A DNA stretch of 64,000 nucleotides, taken from the NCBI GenBank assembly GCA_032173965.1, contig CM063287.1, forward strand, positions 7,383,859 to 7,447,858, given 5' to 3'. Source of the stretch: Sitta carolinensis. Taxonomy: Eukaryota; Chordata; Aves; Passeriformes; Sittidae. Positions 26,601-38,156 of the stretch are shown here, in pieces (positions within the stretch are counted from its first letter, which is position 1; the number at the start of each line of letters is the position of its first letter). Below the pieces are notes generated by a model, which was not told the origin of the DNA, ran no database searches, and saw only the letters and a list, made by a program, of their open reading frames with translations. The position numbers were made by a program, and so were the translations under genes.

Positions 26601-27287
26601 AAATCAGAAAAGATGACTCAGGTCTAAAGGCCTGGACAACAGTACTGGAAGGCAAAGCAAGCAAAACAAAAAGGCAATGGCTGCTAACTGGCAAATATTT
26701 GATATATGAGATTCTGGGTTTGTTGTCAAATATCTTGATATCTACAACAGCCACTGTTGCTCCATGAGCAACATCCTGTGCGATTGCACTAAAAACTCAA
26801 ATTTCTGTAAGCAGAGTAACTGGGGGTGACATTGTATCTCAGAGAACTATTTCTTTCAGCTCTCTGGAGAAAGGGTTTTAGGGAGAAAATGCCAACGTGG
26901 TAGAAGTTTCAACATATGAAGGATAAATGAATGGGGGGGGGAGGCAGGAATGGGGGACACAGGGTTATTTAACATGTGCTGACAGAACTTACATGGCATG
27001 TGAAATCCACATTTCAGTGCCTGTCCTGAAGCCTCTGGTTACCATCAAGAACATACCTAAGACCTAATTTTTGTCTAGACAAGCAGTGAAGACCAGCAGC
27101 TGTGAATTCTCTAACAGTTCATGCTACCATACTACTCCACTGCATTATTCATGTTTTCCTGACGCATGAAACATTTGGTGTCAAGTCCAGAACATCTTTC
27201 AATTCACTTTCTTCAGTATCTTTTGTTAGTTTATTGTCAAAATACATGGTACTACATCAGAGTATTGTGTCTACTTGTTGTTAAGTA

Positions 27288-27319
27288 GAAAAAAAAAAAA
27301 AAACAAAACAAAAAAAAAA
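27288..27319. repeat. A-rich tract with CAAAA interruptions
   Basis: A run of 15-16 A followed by CAAAACAAAAAAAAAAC. There is no poly(A) signal or recognisable retrogene upstream. Confidence 0.85.
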
Positions 27320-28609
27320 CATTTTGGGACACACTTTCTTTCTCTTCTTTTCCTCTGTCTTGTTCTTTTGTTCTTTTCCACTGCATCTCCTTTGAATTTT
27401 ATTTTTGTATCTTCATTTTTTTTCCTGGGCTTAATTTTCCCAGAAAATTAGGGTAAGGTTCAATCCATGACCAATATTGTGAAGAGACATCTGTGTTGTA
27501 GTAAGAGTGGGGTCTGTATTCTTTGCTCATGTTAACCAGTTTGTGGTAGCACAGTGCTTTGAAATTTGCAGGAAAGACCCAAGAGCTTGCAACTTAGAGT
27601 GGTGATGTTAGGGATTAGCCCTTGTTGGATTCAAGTTGTTAAATCAGGTGAAGTCCACAGATGACCTGGTTTATCTCCTATTTCATCTGACTAATTAACC
27701 CAGGTTGTCAGCTTGTTCTGTGCATGTATGGACAAGGAAAGAGAAGAAATGAAACAAGATGCAAAGGATGTTTGTGTGTCTCTTCTGTTGTGATTAGGGT
27801 TGAAATCTTCCTCCTAATATTCTTTCCAGAGGATTCTGTCTCCAGAGCTGAGGTTGCCTGGCACACAGCACAAGCACTATAATTTAAAGAAGAAAGACTC
27901 CATAATTTAAAATTCAAAATGGACAATATACTAACTGAACTATTTCATTTAACATGAAATTTTGAAGAAATATAGAATGTGATACGAAGGTACTTCTCTG
28001 CAATTTATCATGTCATGTGGATCTGAGAAATTGAGGCTTGCCTGGTCTCTTATCTTTTTTCTATTGCAGCTTCTCTACTGTCTCCTCTGGATTATATTTT
28101 CTTTTTTTGCTTATCAAGTCTGCATAAACAGCTTGTGAATTGAAGGGTTTAAACAGCCTAAAAAAGATTCCAACATCTGTTGTTGTCGTTGAAGGACAAA
28201 TCAGCTCTTATTGGAGACTGGAAGGAGCAGGGACCACCATGCTGAGCACAGACTTGAAATGTAGAAGCATCCTCAAGAAAGCAATTGAATGGCTTCCTGA
28301 ATTCCCATTTCTGCTCTTGAAGCTTGCTGTGTCACATTAAGAGGCTCTCTCCTTCATCAGTTCATTGCCATGAGAATAAATGAGCTGTCACACACTGAGT
28401 ACTCTGGGCTAAATCCTGCCTTTAGATGTCTGAAGTTCCATTTGTGTCAATAGGAGTCTCATCCGCGTGCACATCCATGCATTTTTGTGCCTGTGGGGTG
28501 GCATTTGCTTAACATTATGGACTCAGGAGGTGGGGAATGGGAGGAGCTTTAATTTTTAAGGTGAAGCCATGAGTTAGTCACCTGCAAATGGTTTTTAGTT
28601 TCTACTCAA

Positions 28610-29000
28610 ATGGGATATAGTTTCTACTTCTTATTTTTTAACTCACCGCATGAATTAATGAAAGAAACAAATCCACAATCAAATTTATGAATCTCTCTAT
28701 ATAAATGGATGTGTTTTACAGCGGTAAATTAGGTCAGGTTTGTGTTGAACATGCTTTTTAAAAATCCACAATGTTGCAGCTTTCTGTATACACAACAGGC
28801 ATCTGTCACAGTAAAATGCATTAAATGTAGTATTTATCAGCAGAGGTGGCCAGGTGATTAGAGTTTGACCTTATTGAATCCAATCAAATGTTTTAGTTGA
28901 ATTTATTAGAGACTTTTTTTTAATGATAAACATAGAAATAAACTGTTGTTATTTCATTATCATATTTTACTGCTAATGCTGAAATAAAAGGATCTATACC
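28610..29000. other. Candidate conserved non-coding element (by composition)
   Basis: An AT-rich, repeat-free block with many homeodomain-like TAAT, MEF2-like and GATAAA words, for example ATGAATTAATGAAAG and TTTAATGATAAACAT. Enhancer function is inference; alignment to other birds and to mammals is the decisive test. Confidence 0.1.
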
Positions 29001-32000
29001 TACTTCCCAGAGTAAGCCTTTGAGAGAAAATGGAACTCTTCACAAACATTAACTCTGTAAAAATATATTTTCTTTGTAACAAAGTAAAATCCCACTATCT
29101 AGACCACATAAAATATAATCTACTATTACAGCACTGTAAAAAAATAAAATTAAAAAACCCCAACTTTTCTAAAGGCTGGTGGAGTTCCTATATGAAATTG
29201 TTGTATTTGAGAAATAATGCATATCATGAAAAACTAAATCAGTTTTAGCAGAAGTAGCACTCAGTGAAAGATCAAGGGGGCTGGGGAGATGTTGGTTATA
29301 AATTTGTTGTGACAATGCTGTAATAAGATGTTTTCATTAGTACTGTGTTCCCTCCTTCCCCTGGCTGCCAGAGCATGGTGGTTTTGTGTCTGAAAATGAA
29401 AACAAACCTTAACATGATGGATCAAAACTTGGAGAGAATATTTCTGTTTACTTTTGGGTTGTTTTTGTTTGGCTGAAAATGTCACCTACTCCAGTCTGAG
29501 AAAGTAAACTCCCCTGCACCAGACCCTGGCAGCAGACTTGTGACAAGGACACTGAATGTGCTAAACGAACACCAAGATGATCTATAATACAAAGGTCAAA
29601 ATAAACTTTACAGGGTAAAGGAAGGATGACAAGTGCAGCTATTTCAGAAACTTTTAGAGTGACTCAAAGCCTGCTGACTAAAATCAGTGGGAGCCAAGAG
29701 TGGAGCATCAAAGAAATGGGAAGGAAAAGTTTGTTTCTAGAGGTTCTCTTGCTCATCATGCTATTACTTTTATTTTTCTCCCTCCTTGGTAGGTAGGATA
29801 GGACTTTGATTGTTTTTTAAAGTTCTTTTGTTCTTATTCCTTACTTCTCCTCTTTAAAAGCAACAATTTGAGAACTGAATTGCTTCCATCCCATTGGATT
29901 GAAAGAAAAGAGTATCTGGTTACCCTATACTTTGAGATAAAATAGGTTTAGTATCATTTCCATTTTAAACATAAAAGTTTATTAAAGCTGTGTGAAGAAA
30001 ATTGCAAGCAGAAAATATTAGCAAATCCTCCTGAACAACAAGCATAGCCCCCAACGTTAATTTTCTCAAGGAAAAAGCTAAACAAATCTAATAAATTAAT
30101 TGATAGCTTTAGGTACATCAATATATATTAGGGATAAACTGCCAAGAAAAAAATTAATCGAGAAATAAACGTTGCAATATTTATGCAACTATTCTCAGTA
30201 TTAAAAACAAAAGGACAAACCCCAGAAAATTTGTGATGAATAATGCAGTTATTTCTAAATGGAATTAGTTGTTATTTTAAGTTCTCTGTGTCACATCAGG
30301 ATAGTTTTTTAGGATGTGAAGTGACAGGGAAGAGTGGGAGGTCAGTCTCTCCCAGTGAGTGTCTGCTCCTCATGTGCTTTGTAAAGGTAGCAGGAATTTC
30401 ATCTGGGAAGTCCTTGCATAAACAGCCCTGGAGTTTTTTAGATCTGGATTGGTTTAAGTCTATGATTTTGAAATTTTGGAGAAAATAGAGGTCAGAGAGG
30501 GTAAGACATCTCAAACCAGAAGCTCAAAATTAAAGCAACGTGTCTGAAATTAGGGAAAAGAAGCATTTTGTGCCCGTCTTAGCCAGCATTCCAAGTAAGT
30601 ACTTGAAGGACTTGAAGGAAAGCAGTATTTTAAGTATCCATTAACACACTTCCCCTTTGGAATTACTGCCACTAAAAGGGTTCAGACTCAGGGGATGTGT
30701 TCAGTGTACAGCTGCAGAAGCTGACACCAGAGCCAGCCCCTGAGCCCTTCTCTTGGTGCAGCACAGAGGTCAGTCAGCCAGCCAGTCACCCGACCTTGGA
30801 GACCTTGGTGGCCTTGCAGACACTCACCCTCAGCCTTTAAAAGGACCTTGTAGCTGAGCTGTGGCAAACAGCACAGGATGGCTAAAGCCACCTGTGTCTC
30901 CCTGCAGTGACACCAGCAGCTCCTTCCCTGTCTTCTTTGTCACTATCTGCTCTCTTTCACTGAGCAAGGGAGGAAAGAGGAGAGAGGAGCTCTGGGTTAC
31001 ACACTGCTGGCCTGGAGAGTGACAGGTCTGCACACTGAGCCCAATGTCTCCAGTATGGTGGCCATCAAATATCCTTTATCAGTCGGGTTCTTAGCTTCAG
31101 GGCACAAACACCACTATTTATGCTGTGGAGGAGGCTGTGTCACAGGAGCCAGGTGTGTAATATTTCTGGAAGTCAGTGGTGACCTTTTTTAATGTAGCCA
31201 TAGACAGTATCCCTAGAATAAATGAATTTGTGGGGCGTTCTATCTTTGCATAGAGTGAGACATGCAGGTACATGGAAATTTCGCATCTTTATTTCTCCCT
31301 ACCAGTCTGTATTTTTTGAACCAACACCCAATTTTCAAGGTGTTTTCTGTTCCTCTGACCATACTTTCTAGTAACCAGGCCCTTGCTAAATACCTCATGA
31401 TTTATTTGAGTAGTATCAAAAGATATGCTCATTTCCAAAGCGCTTGGAAAAGTGTCAGTGTTTCCATTATATGACCTACCCTGTTTTGCATGAGGAGATC
31501 AAGCATTCAGGAACAATTTGTATAAGGCAAGAGCTCTCAAACTGCCAAATTTACTTTCAGAGTTCAGAGTCTGAGTCTGCCTCCTTTCTTGGAATTTTCT
31601 GACATCCACAGGTATTTGGAGTCTGCAATATTTCATGAGCTGGAACATCTTTCTCATCATTTTCTGTCTCTTGGTGAGGGTGGACGTGTCTCATTGATTC
31701 TATGCCCCGAGAGGAGGGACTGTCATCCTGAACTGCACACATGCACAGGATGCACGCCCCACGCAGCACGCAGCCAAGGTTTTAGCTGAAGCTGTAGATT
31801 TTCATCCCAGGGTGAAAGGCTAAGTTAAGTTTCCCGAAGAACTTGCAACACATTTGAGTGATGTCACTGCTATTTTTCTTTCATGTGCTCAGGGACTCTG
31901 AGTTGCCATAACTTGTTCTAACTTTAGCAACCCTTCAAATTTCTCTCCTCTGTGCTGTAAGTTCCAACACATTAATCACCCTGCTCTTAGATATTCTAGG

Positions 32001-32060
32001 GAAAAAGAACATGTTTTCCTTTTATTTGCTCTTTCTGACATTCGTCAAAAGGGTGCTAGT
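29001..32060. other. Non-coding stretch, no gene seen
   Basis: No gene is supported. On the minus strand, a good acceptor (TTTGCCACAG) and a donor-like GGTGAGTG flank about 32 nt near 30830-30860. That is too short and isolated to call. Confidence 0.6.
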
Positions 32061-32088
32061 GTTTTTTCTTTTTTTTTTTTTTTTTTTT
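32061..32088. repeat. Poly-T tract
   Basis: Six T, one C, then about 20 T. It lies 45 bases before an unusually pyrimidine-rich acceptor-like site at 32133. Confidence 0.9.
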
Positions 32089-32133
32089 CTGCAAGGAAAG
32101 AAACCTTTTCGCTTTCCTTCTTTTCTCTTCCAG

Positions 32134-32149
32134 AAATCAGCAATGTCAA
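32134..32149 (+). other. Candidate 16-nt microexon
   Basis: A strong acceptor (a pyrimidine tract of roughly 20 bases ending TTTTCTCTTCCAG at 32133) is followed, after only 16 nt (AAATCAGCAATGTCAA), by a donor-like GTAAGG at 32150. The geometry fits a neuronal-type microexon. Sixteen is not a multiple of three, so inclusion would shift a reading frame. It may also be only an acceptor with a chance donor. Confidence 0.1.
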
Positions 32150-32218
32150 GTAAGGTCTTCCCTTTTTATGCTGATGTAGGTCCCTCATGATAAAAGGAAG
32201 ATATGACTCATACATATG

Positions 32219-32461
32219 TTACTGCAGAAACATCTCTACACAAATAAGCTGAGGTAAATCTCTCACTGGAAGCTCCTTTTGTCTGATGTGGGATGCAGTG
32301 TGCGTCCTGACTGAAAAACTGGCCAAGGTGTGAGTGGGTCTTGTACGGGGCTTTAGCTGAGTTTGATTTCTAGTGAAGCTCTGGCACTGGTTGCACTGCA
32401 GGGCCACTCCAGGACCCACACACAGACATAGGACAAGAGATCCCACCCTAAACAGCTGCAT
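32219..32461 (-). CDS. Possible Ly6/uPAR-like signal-peptide exon or remnant
   Basis: An ATG-initiated 80-codon frame on the minus strand. Residues 1-20 resemble a signal peptide: MQLFR followed by the hydrophobic VGSLVLCLCVGPGVA. This runs directly into LQCNQC (residues 21-26), the L-x-C-x-x-C start typical of mature Ly6/uPAR three-finger proteins, with an N-glycosylation motif NQT at 32-34. A moderate acceptor-like sequence ends just before the ATG. Against a real gene, the other conserved cysteines and the C-terminal CCxxDxCN block are absent; only one more cysteine (about residue 74) follows, and no clear donor is seen. The start context is weak (C at -3). It may be a decayed exon or chance resemblance. 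Confidence 0.15.
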   Translation of the reverse strand: MQLFRVGSLVLCLCVGPGVALQCNQCQSFTRNQTQLKPRTRPTHTLASFSVRTHTASHIRQKELPVRDLPQLICVEMFLQ

Positions 32462-32746
32462 CTGGCACGTAGGGGCTTACAGTGAAACAGGGAGCAAAGC
32501 TGTGGCCCAACTAGAGGAGCTGGGGAGAGCTGGAAAGGGAAGGGTTTAATGTCTGGAGCACTGCAGTAGTTGGGAAACTCTGCAGCCCCTTCAGACTGTT
32601 GATGAGGGAATGATGAGCTCAGAAGAAGTTGACTAGTATCAATTTGACAGAATTTGTTTTTGACAGACCATTTTACAGTTTTAATTCCTCCTGAGGCTCT
32701 TCAGTAGCCCAAACTAGCTCAGTTATTATTTTACTTATCCCTGTAG
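32462..32746. other. No gene seen
   Basis: Spacer between the minus-strand Ly6-like frame and the plus-strand exon-like segment. Nothing is recognised apart from the acceptor-like pyrimidine tract at its right end. Confidence 0.6.
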
Positions 32747-32829
32747 CAAGCAAGGGACCAGGAGATCAATGATGACTACCAGTGCAGTAATTGAACATGA
32801 GGGTCATCTCTGAAAAACTCTGTCCATAG
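32747..32829 (+). other. Candidate internal or last exon (83 nt)
   Basis: The acceptor TTATTTTACTTATCCCTGTAG ends at 32746 and a near-consensus donor CATAG|GTAAGT begins at 32830. The splice signals at both ends are among the best paired in the window. One frame reads QARDQEINDDYQCSN and then stops; a second is open for 21 codons and ends HEGHL-stop; the third stops after 7 codons. No frame is open throughout, so this fits a non-coding RNA exon or an alternative terminal exon better than an internal coding exon. No partner exon is proven. Confidence 0.2.
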
Positions 32830-35735
32830 GTAAGTGGTTAGGTAAACTCTAGACTTGTTCTGTATCATTTTATCATAGTACAGTGATAAGAAATGTATCA
32901 TAAAATATAACCCTCCAGGCTACTCATGCTAAAAGTGACTAAATAGTAATCATATAATTTTTATCTCAGTGCATGCCTAATGGGAACAGAGTACAAGTAA
33001 TTATTGTACAAGGGGAAAAACATCTGTTGTGAATACGATATAGGAAAGATAAGTAGTTGAACTGTGTATTTGAGAGTGTTTCCAAGAACAATAAATGTAC
33101 TATATGTATTCAAGCTTGAAATGTGTTGCTATGGTAGATACATTAATTACTAAAATAGCAGCACATAAGAGAAAAAAAGGCTTAAAAGTCCTTCTGATAT
33201 TGTGGGGGGAAGCAGTGTGGAGCAGAGGGGGATCTGCCATTTTACAGTAAATACCTACCTTTTTAAAGTAAATAAGTACCTGAACAGTTTTTGCAGGCAT
33301 AAAGGCATTTTGAGATAATCTGGACTATTTACAGCTGCCTCCCCTGTATCTACCTGATGAATGAGGGACTGGGAGGCAGGAGAACAGAGATAACATCTTC
33401 ATAGCTGTCCATACCTCAATCAGCCTGTTCCTGTTGTTTCCCTAGCTCCTGGTCAATGGGCTGTCTCCCATCCAGCACTGAGCAGAGCACTGTTCCCAAG
33501 GAAGTGGCCACTCTCGCACTTGGCAGCCAGCAAAGCTATTCTGTCTCTGAGCTCTGCTGTATCTGCATATTGAAGAAATTTTTGAGCCTCTTTCCTTTTC
33601 TGAGCCTCGCAGTGGCCACGCTCTTTGAAAAAGAAATCTGTCACCTGAGTGTGTAAGCAGACAAGCTACCTGACTCCAGAGCCATTACAAACTATTACTG
33701 GAGGAAAAAAGTAATCTGTCAGTATCTAGTTCCCTGGAAACCTCATAGTCAGTTCAGGTGTTTAGAGAAAACAACTGTAATGGAAAACTGTTGGACACTT
33801 AAATGGTCATTAGAAATAACTGAGATGCCCCTGCAGAGCTCCTAAGCCTTTGCACAGATGTTCTGAACTGAGAACTTGGTGCCAGAGGTACAATTTTCTC
33901 CCAAATTAAAATCGGTGTCAGACCTCATCTTGAATGGCAATATTAGAAGAAAATGTCAGTAAGACCTAGCTCAGCCATTCCTTCAGAGTTAAAAGACAGT
34001 TGGATCAGCAGTGTAGGAACCTCTGTGAGGCAGCAGCAGATCATTTTCTCAGTTGTTCACCTTCCCATCCCATGCAGTTTAAATTTCTTCTTTTGAATGA
34101 TGCTAAGATGTAAAAAGGCCCAAATGCCACACAAGATGTTGGTTTTATTTATTTCTGAGATCAGTGGAAGAAAAAAATGCCGAGTGAAAATCCATGAGGA
34201 AAATCTATTTTGTAGTCACAGAATTAAAACACAGATCTAGATCAATACTCCAGTTAAAAATACTTTTATAAAAGTAAAACATAAAAACATACATACACAC
34301 ACAGAGTGTGTCTGATGCCAGGTATGGTAGTGGTTCCTGTCTTTTGTGGATGCAGAGGTGGTGTCCAAAATGTAAAATGACATTCAATGAAATAGTTTTC
34401 TGGAAAGGCAGAAAGAATGGCCTCACTTCATCTCTGGCTCTGAAACATAACAATGACTGTGTAATTGTCAATGAATAATTTGCATTTTTATAGTTTTTCA
34501 TTGCTGGATGCATATGCAGGAAGAAGATGGCCTACAGCATGGGTTGCTTTTACTGTTCCATTCCCTTTCTCCCCACACAAGTCCACTCCTTATCAAGACT
34601 GGTATCCACAGCAGGAAAGCATCAGGATGCTTCTTGGAATCCTGAACACTCACCTCTTTATCAATAACCACAAAATAACAAATCTACCTATGTTCAAAAT
34701 TCTTCTAGAAATCCATATTAACTTCTAGAACATTTCCAAAAATGGAAATGCATGTGTAAAATAAATTGGGGGGGTGGGGGGTGTGGAAATCAAAGTTTTT
34801 ATGGAAACTGGTACCACAAATAATCAAATATTAAAACAGAGAAGAAAATACTTAAAAAGGAGAGAAAAGGAGAAAGAGAGGAATATATTTCTTGCACTGT
34901 TTTTTAAAGCTTTGCCATTTCAGCATATGACAATCCATTCCTCCCTAGCCATATGTCTCAGGTATTTTTCATATGAAGTTGAGTTCCTCTAATGATGCTC
35001 AGTATTTGTTCAATGATTATTCCCCTTTAAATACTGCTGTGGTTTCTGTGAACCTTCCATCCGGGTGGTTTATGAATACAATACTGTACTTTGATTAAAG
35101 GAAAGAGCTGCAAGCAGAACTCTGAAGAGAACTTACTCATGCACAGTGTGAGAGAAGGAACAGAAAGTCAATTAGCTAGCTGTAAAATTCTCAAGGAAAG
35201 CAATTTTAGGGGATAAATCCAGAATGGAAAGACTGGAGAGGAAGTGCACTGGGATTGGGTGATTAGAATTTATCAGGGGGGCTAGAGAGCAGCAGTTATG
35301 TCCCATGAACATACACCAGCACCTCCCTAATCCACTCAACTCTAATAACACAGCTATAAAAGGAATGTTAATGGGGGCTGGTCAAACCAGACTGAAGGAA
35401 CTTGGCCAGACCCCAAAGAGACTTGGTGCAGCGCCCTGTCCATCAACATTTTTGGTAGGGAAGCTGTAGCATGGCTGAAAATTGTAATAGTAGTTGGTTC
35501 TGGTGACTGTGTCACCTTTAATGCTTCAGTAGAAGTGCAGCTTCAGTGGTAGAAAACCAGCAGTGGTGAATGTTTGGCCAGTGAAAGAGAGTTGATATTT
35601 CAAACTCTAGAGAAAGAATGAATAGCTGGTCTTATTTGATTTTTTTCCTTGTGAAAGGTAATTCTTGATCATTCCTGCCACTGAAGGAGGTGAGGATATT
35701 AGATATTTGCTGTAATAGATTATATTTCTTTTTCC
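32830..35735. other. Non-coding stretch, no gene seen
   Basis: No supported gene. A short inverted repeat, ATTTCCA-AAAA-TGGAAAT, lies near 34733-34750, followed by a G-rich GGGGGGGTGGGGGG run near 34769-34782. A short CA/TA-rich run lies near 34287-34303. Confidence 0.6.
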
Positions 35736-35758
35736 TTCTTCCAGTTTTCTCTGGGGAA

Positions 35759-35842
35759 ATGAATGCAAAGCTTGCATTTTCACTTACTCTGCTGTTGACC
35801 TCAGTCGTATTTACGCATTGCTTGGTTATTTTGTTTCTTTAA
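35759..35842 (+). CDS. Tiny signal-peptide-like frame after an acceptor-like site
   Basis: A clean acceptor (TTCTTTTTCCTTCTTCCAG, ending at 35744) is followed after 14 nt by an ATG with G at -3. The frame encodes 27 residues before TAA: MNAKL, then a hydrophobic run AFSLTLLLTSVVFTHC, then LVILFL. The first 21 residues look like a secretory leader and vaguely recall CXC-chemokine leaders, but no mature domain follows and the nearest donor (TTG|GTTATT) is poor. It could be the first coding exon of a small secreted protein if a cryptic donor is used, but chance is at least as likely. Confidence 0.1.
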   Translation: MNAKLAFSLTLLLTSVVFTHCLVILFL

Positions 35843-38101
35843 AGATACATTTCTCTTTCCCTGTCTCTAGTGTCTTGATGTATTTTTCCAAATAAGTGGC
35901 TGTCTGAAGAGCTAATAGTGAGAGGCACAGATGGACAGGCTGCACTTTAGAGTTGGCAGATGGGGACTTGAGACAGGAAGATAAATCTCTTTCAGACTGC
36001 TGGGTTACTGGGGAGAGTTGATTAGGGGGTCTCTGAAGTAAACACGTATCTGAGGAGCGGAGAGATCAAATGATACTGTTGGTAGAAGAGAGAGTGTACT
36101 CAGCTGCCTGAGTCCCTGCTGTGGGCCAGTGGGCTCCATGGGATGGCACGGGGCTGGCTGGCCCACGGGGACAAAGCTGCTGCGGTCACAGCCCTGCAAA
36201 ACAAGCCATGGAATCTGAAAGCACCAGGAACAGAGTCAGGGACCTCAGGACTCAGGAGACACACACATCCTGCCTTCAAACACACTCTGTCAATTCCTGC
36301 CTATTCACATTTCTATTTTCTTCCTTTTTGTGTGCTAGGAAAATATCCTATAGACAGGCGGAACAGCATTTAAATGTCACCACTTGCTGTCCTTTTGACT
36401 TGAAAGGAAAATGAGAAGTAGGATTAGTGATACCAGGGCTAGAGGTGGGAGTCCTTTGCCTTTGCCTTCCTCCTCAGTATCAGCTGCAGAGCCCAGGGAG
36501 AGCTGTGGCTCGGGCTGAGGTGTGTGTGTTCCACAGACACGCTGACACGCCTGCAGACATGGGCCTTGGTCACACTGGCATCCCAGGAAAGCCTGCAGAT
36601 AAGCAGGAGACCAATTTACTGGGCCGATTCTTTTAATTCTGCTTCCCACCAATGCCTAGTGGCAGGGCTCAGGAAATGTTATTTTTTACCAAAGCTGAGG
36701 ATTTTGTGCATATTATTGAACTGGCAAAAGTCAATATCCAAAAAAAAAATTAAATAATTTACCCCCAAGCTTTGCAGAAGCCATCCAACATGCAAAACCT
36801 TGTATTTTTAGAGCACATGATGATGTATCTGTTCTTAAACAGTGTTTAATATGTCCCTTACAAACTGCCATTTTCACAAACATCATATATGTTCCTTGAT
36901 TATTGTAATCAAGCAGTTTTATAACCTTCTTTTAGGAAGATAGAAGACTGGGATTCACTTGTACAGATATTTAGTTTTTCTTCTCCATGAATGTCATGGC
37001 AATATAAGGGGATATGATGAGAATGCTTTTAACAGAGCTGTGTCTCTTCTACAGAATTGTTATGAAATGAGGGAAGCCAGAAAATTCCTACTTAGTATAT
37101 GCATCATTGTGCTAATCCTTGCTTGTTTCCCATGTGATGGTCTCTTGTGATGTTTCAATTTGAAAAAATAAAAAAAAGGCAAAGCAGGAAAATTGTTCTT
37201 CTGAAGTTTTAAAGTATAATTTGTGTAGTCTCAAGTCTTCTGCTGTGAACATATTTTGTGGACTGAACCACATTTCCCTTCTTTCCTGTTCAGCTTCAAT
37301 TTCCTTCCGTTACAGTTCTCTGTTTCCCCCAACAGCAGCATGATCCCTGGCCATACACAAGGGTTGGACCTTTTTATCTTTTCCTTGCCTGCACAAGTAT
37401 TGACAGGCACATGCCTATAAAAAAAAGACACCTTGTATTTTTTAAGCTGTGTCAAATCCTGAGGCAGTTCTTAGTGACTTTTTAGGGCACAGAAAAACAA
37501 AAGGAAAAGTGTAACTTGGAGAAGGGACCACTCTTTCTGAGTCTCACAGTGAGTGTTGGTGCTTTGTTTGTATTCCACAATAAGAGGCAGAGGGTTGGAT
37601 TTATTTGATATTTTTTTGATATTTTTCCCTGCCACATAATGAAACCCTTAAATTGACAAAAAGGAGAAATTGGTAGAAATTGAACTAAAATAAAGAGATA
37701 AATATATAAGGCTAACATAAATTCTTCATTTTGTTTCTGCTTTGGAGTTTGGTCAGACTTTGGCCTGAGCAGAAGAAATGCCAAGGAAGTTTGGGCATGG
37801 AAAGACACCTGGGACAGACATCATGCAGTTTCACAGCCATCTCTTGAGGGATGCGACTCTCTGTGCAGGCTGACATCATATAAATGCATTTAAGAAATAT
37901 ATTTTGTTGTTTCTAAAACACAGAACACAATGAGTCCTGCCAGCAAACTGTAGCCCACGATGGGAGAGAAATGTGTATATTATAATTAGTTAAGCATTAC
38001 TTCAGTATCAGCTGAATATGCACAGCTTGTTAAAAAAAAAAAAAAAAAAAAAACATGTTCTAAAAGTAGATTAATTTTAAAGGGTTATCCTTTCAAAATC
38101 C
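35843..38101. other. Non-coding stretch, no gene seen
   Basis: GC-richer around 36100-36620, with several overlapping short open frames but no domain. A pyrimidine-rich acceptor-like site ends near 36340 without a matching donor. A poly-A tract lies at 38032-38053. Confidence 0.6.
38032..38053. repeat. Poly-A tract (22 nt)
   Basis: Pure A run. No AATAAA or retrogene body was recognised upstream. Confidence 0.9.
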
Positions 38102-38156
38102 CTTTGCTACCTTTTAGAGTTAGGGTTATCCTTCTAAGGATAAAAGGATAGCAAAG
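38102..38156. other. Two-part imperfect palindrome (hairpin)
   Basis: The outer arms CTTTGCTACCTTTT and AAAAGGATAGCAAAG pair with a single bulge. Inside them, TTATCCTT and AAGGATAA (38126-38133 and 38136-38143) form a perfect 8-bp stem with a 2-nt loop. A second copy of GGGTTATCCTT occurs just upstream at about 38082. The total span is 55 nt, about the size of a small precursor hairpin, but the loop layout is not a typical miRNA. Confidence 0.6.

Larger units (their letters stand above)
21155..28609. other. Long non-coding stretch, no gene seen
   Basis: No gene is supported. The 153-codon open frame at 22886-23347 starts at TTG and has no recognisable domain. A 42-nt exon-like segment at 22290-22331 (TTCAG before, AAG|GTAAGG after) is noted but weak. 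Simple repeats are listed separately. A G-run of at least 9 bases lies near 26933-26941. Confidence 0.6.

Noticed and set aside
35759..35842. First exon of a CXC chemokine
   Set aside because: The leader is only vaguely similar, there is no good donor at the expected place, and no CXC-containing exon follows.
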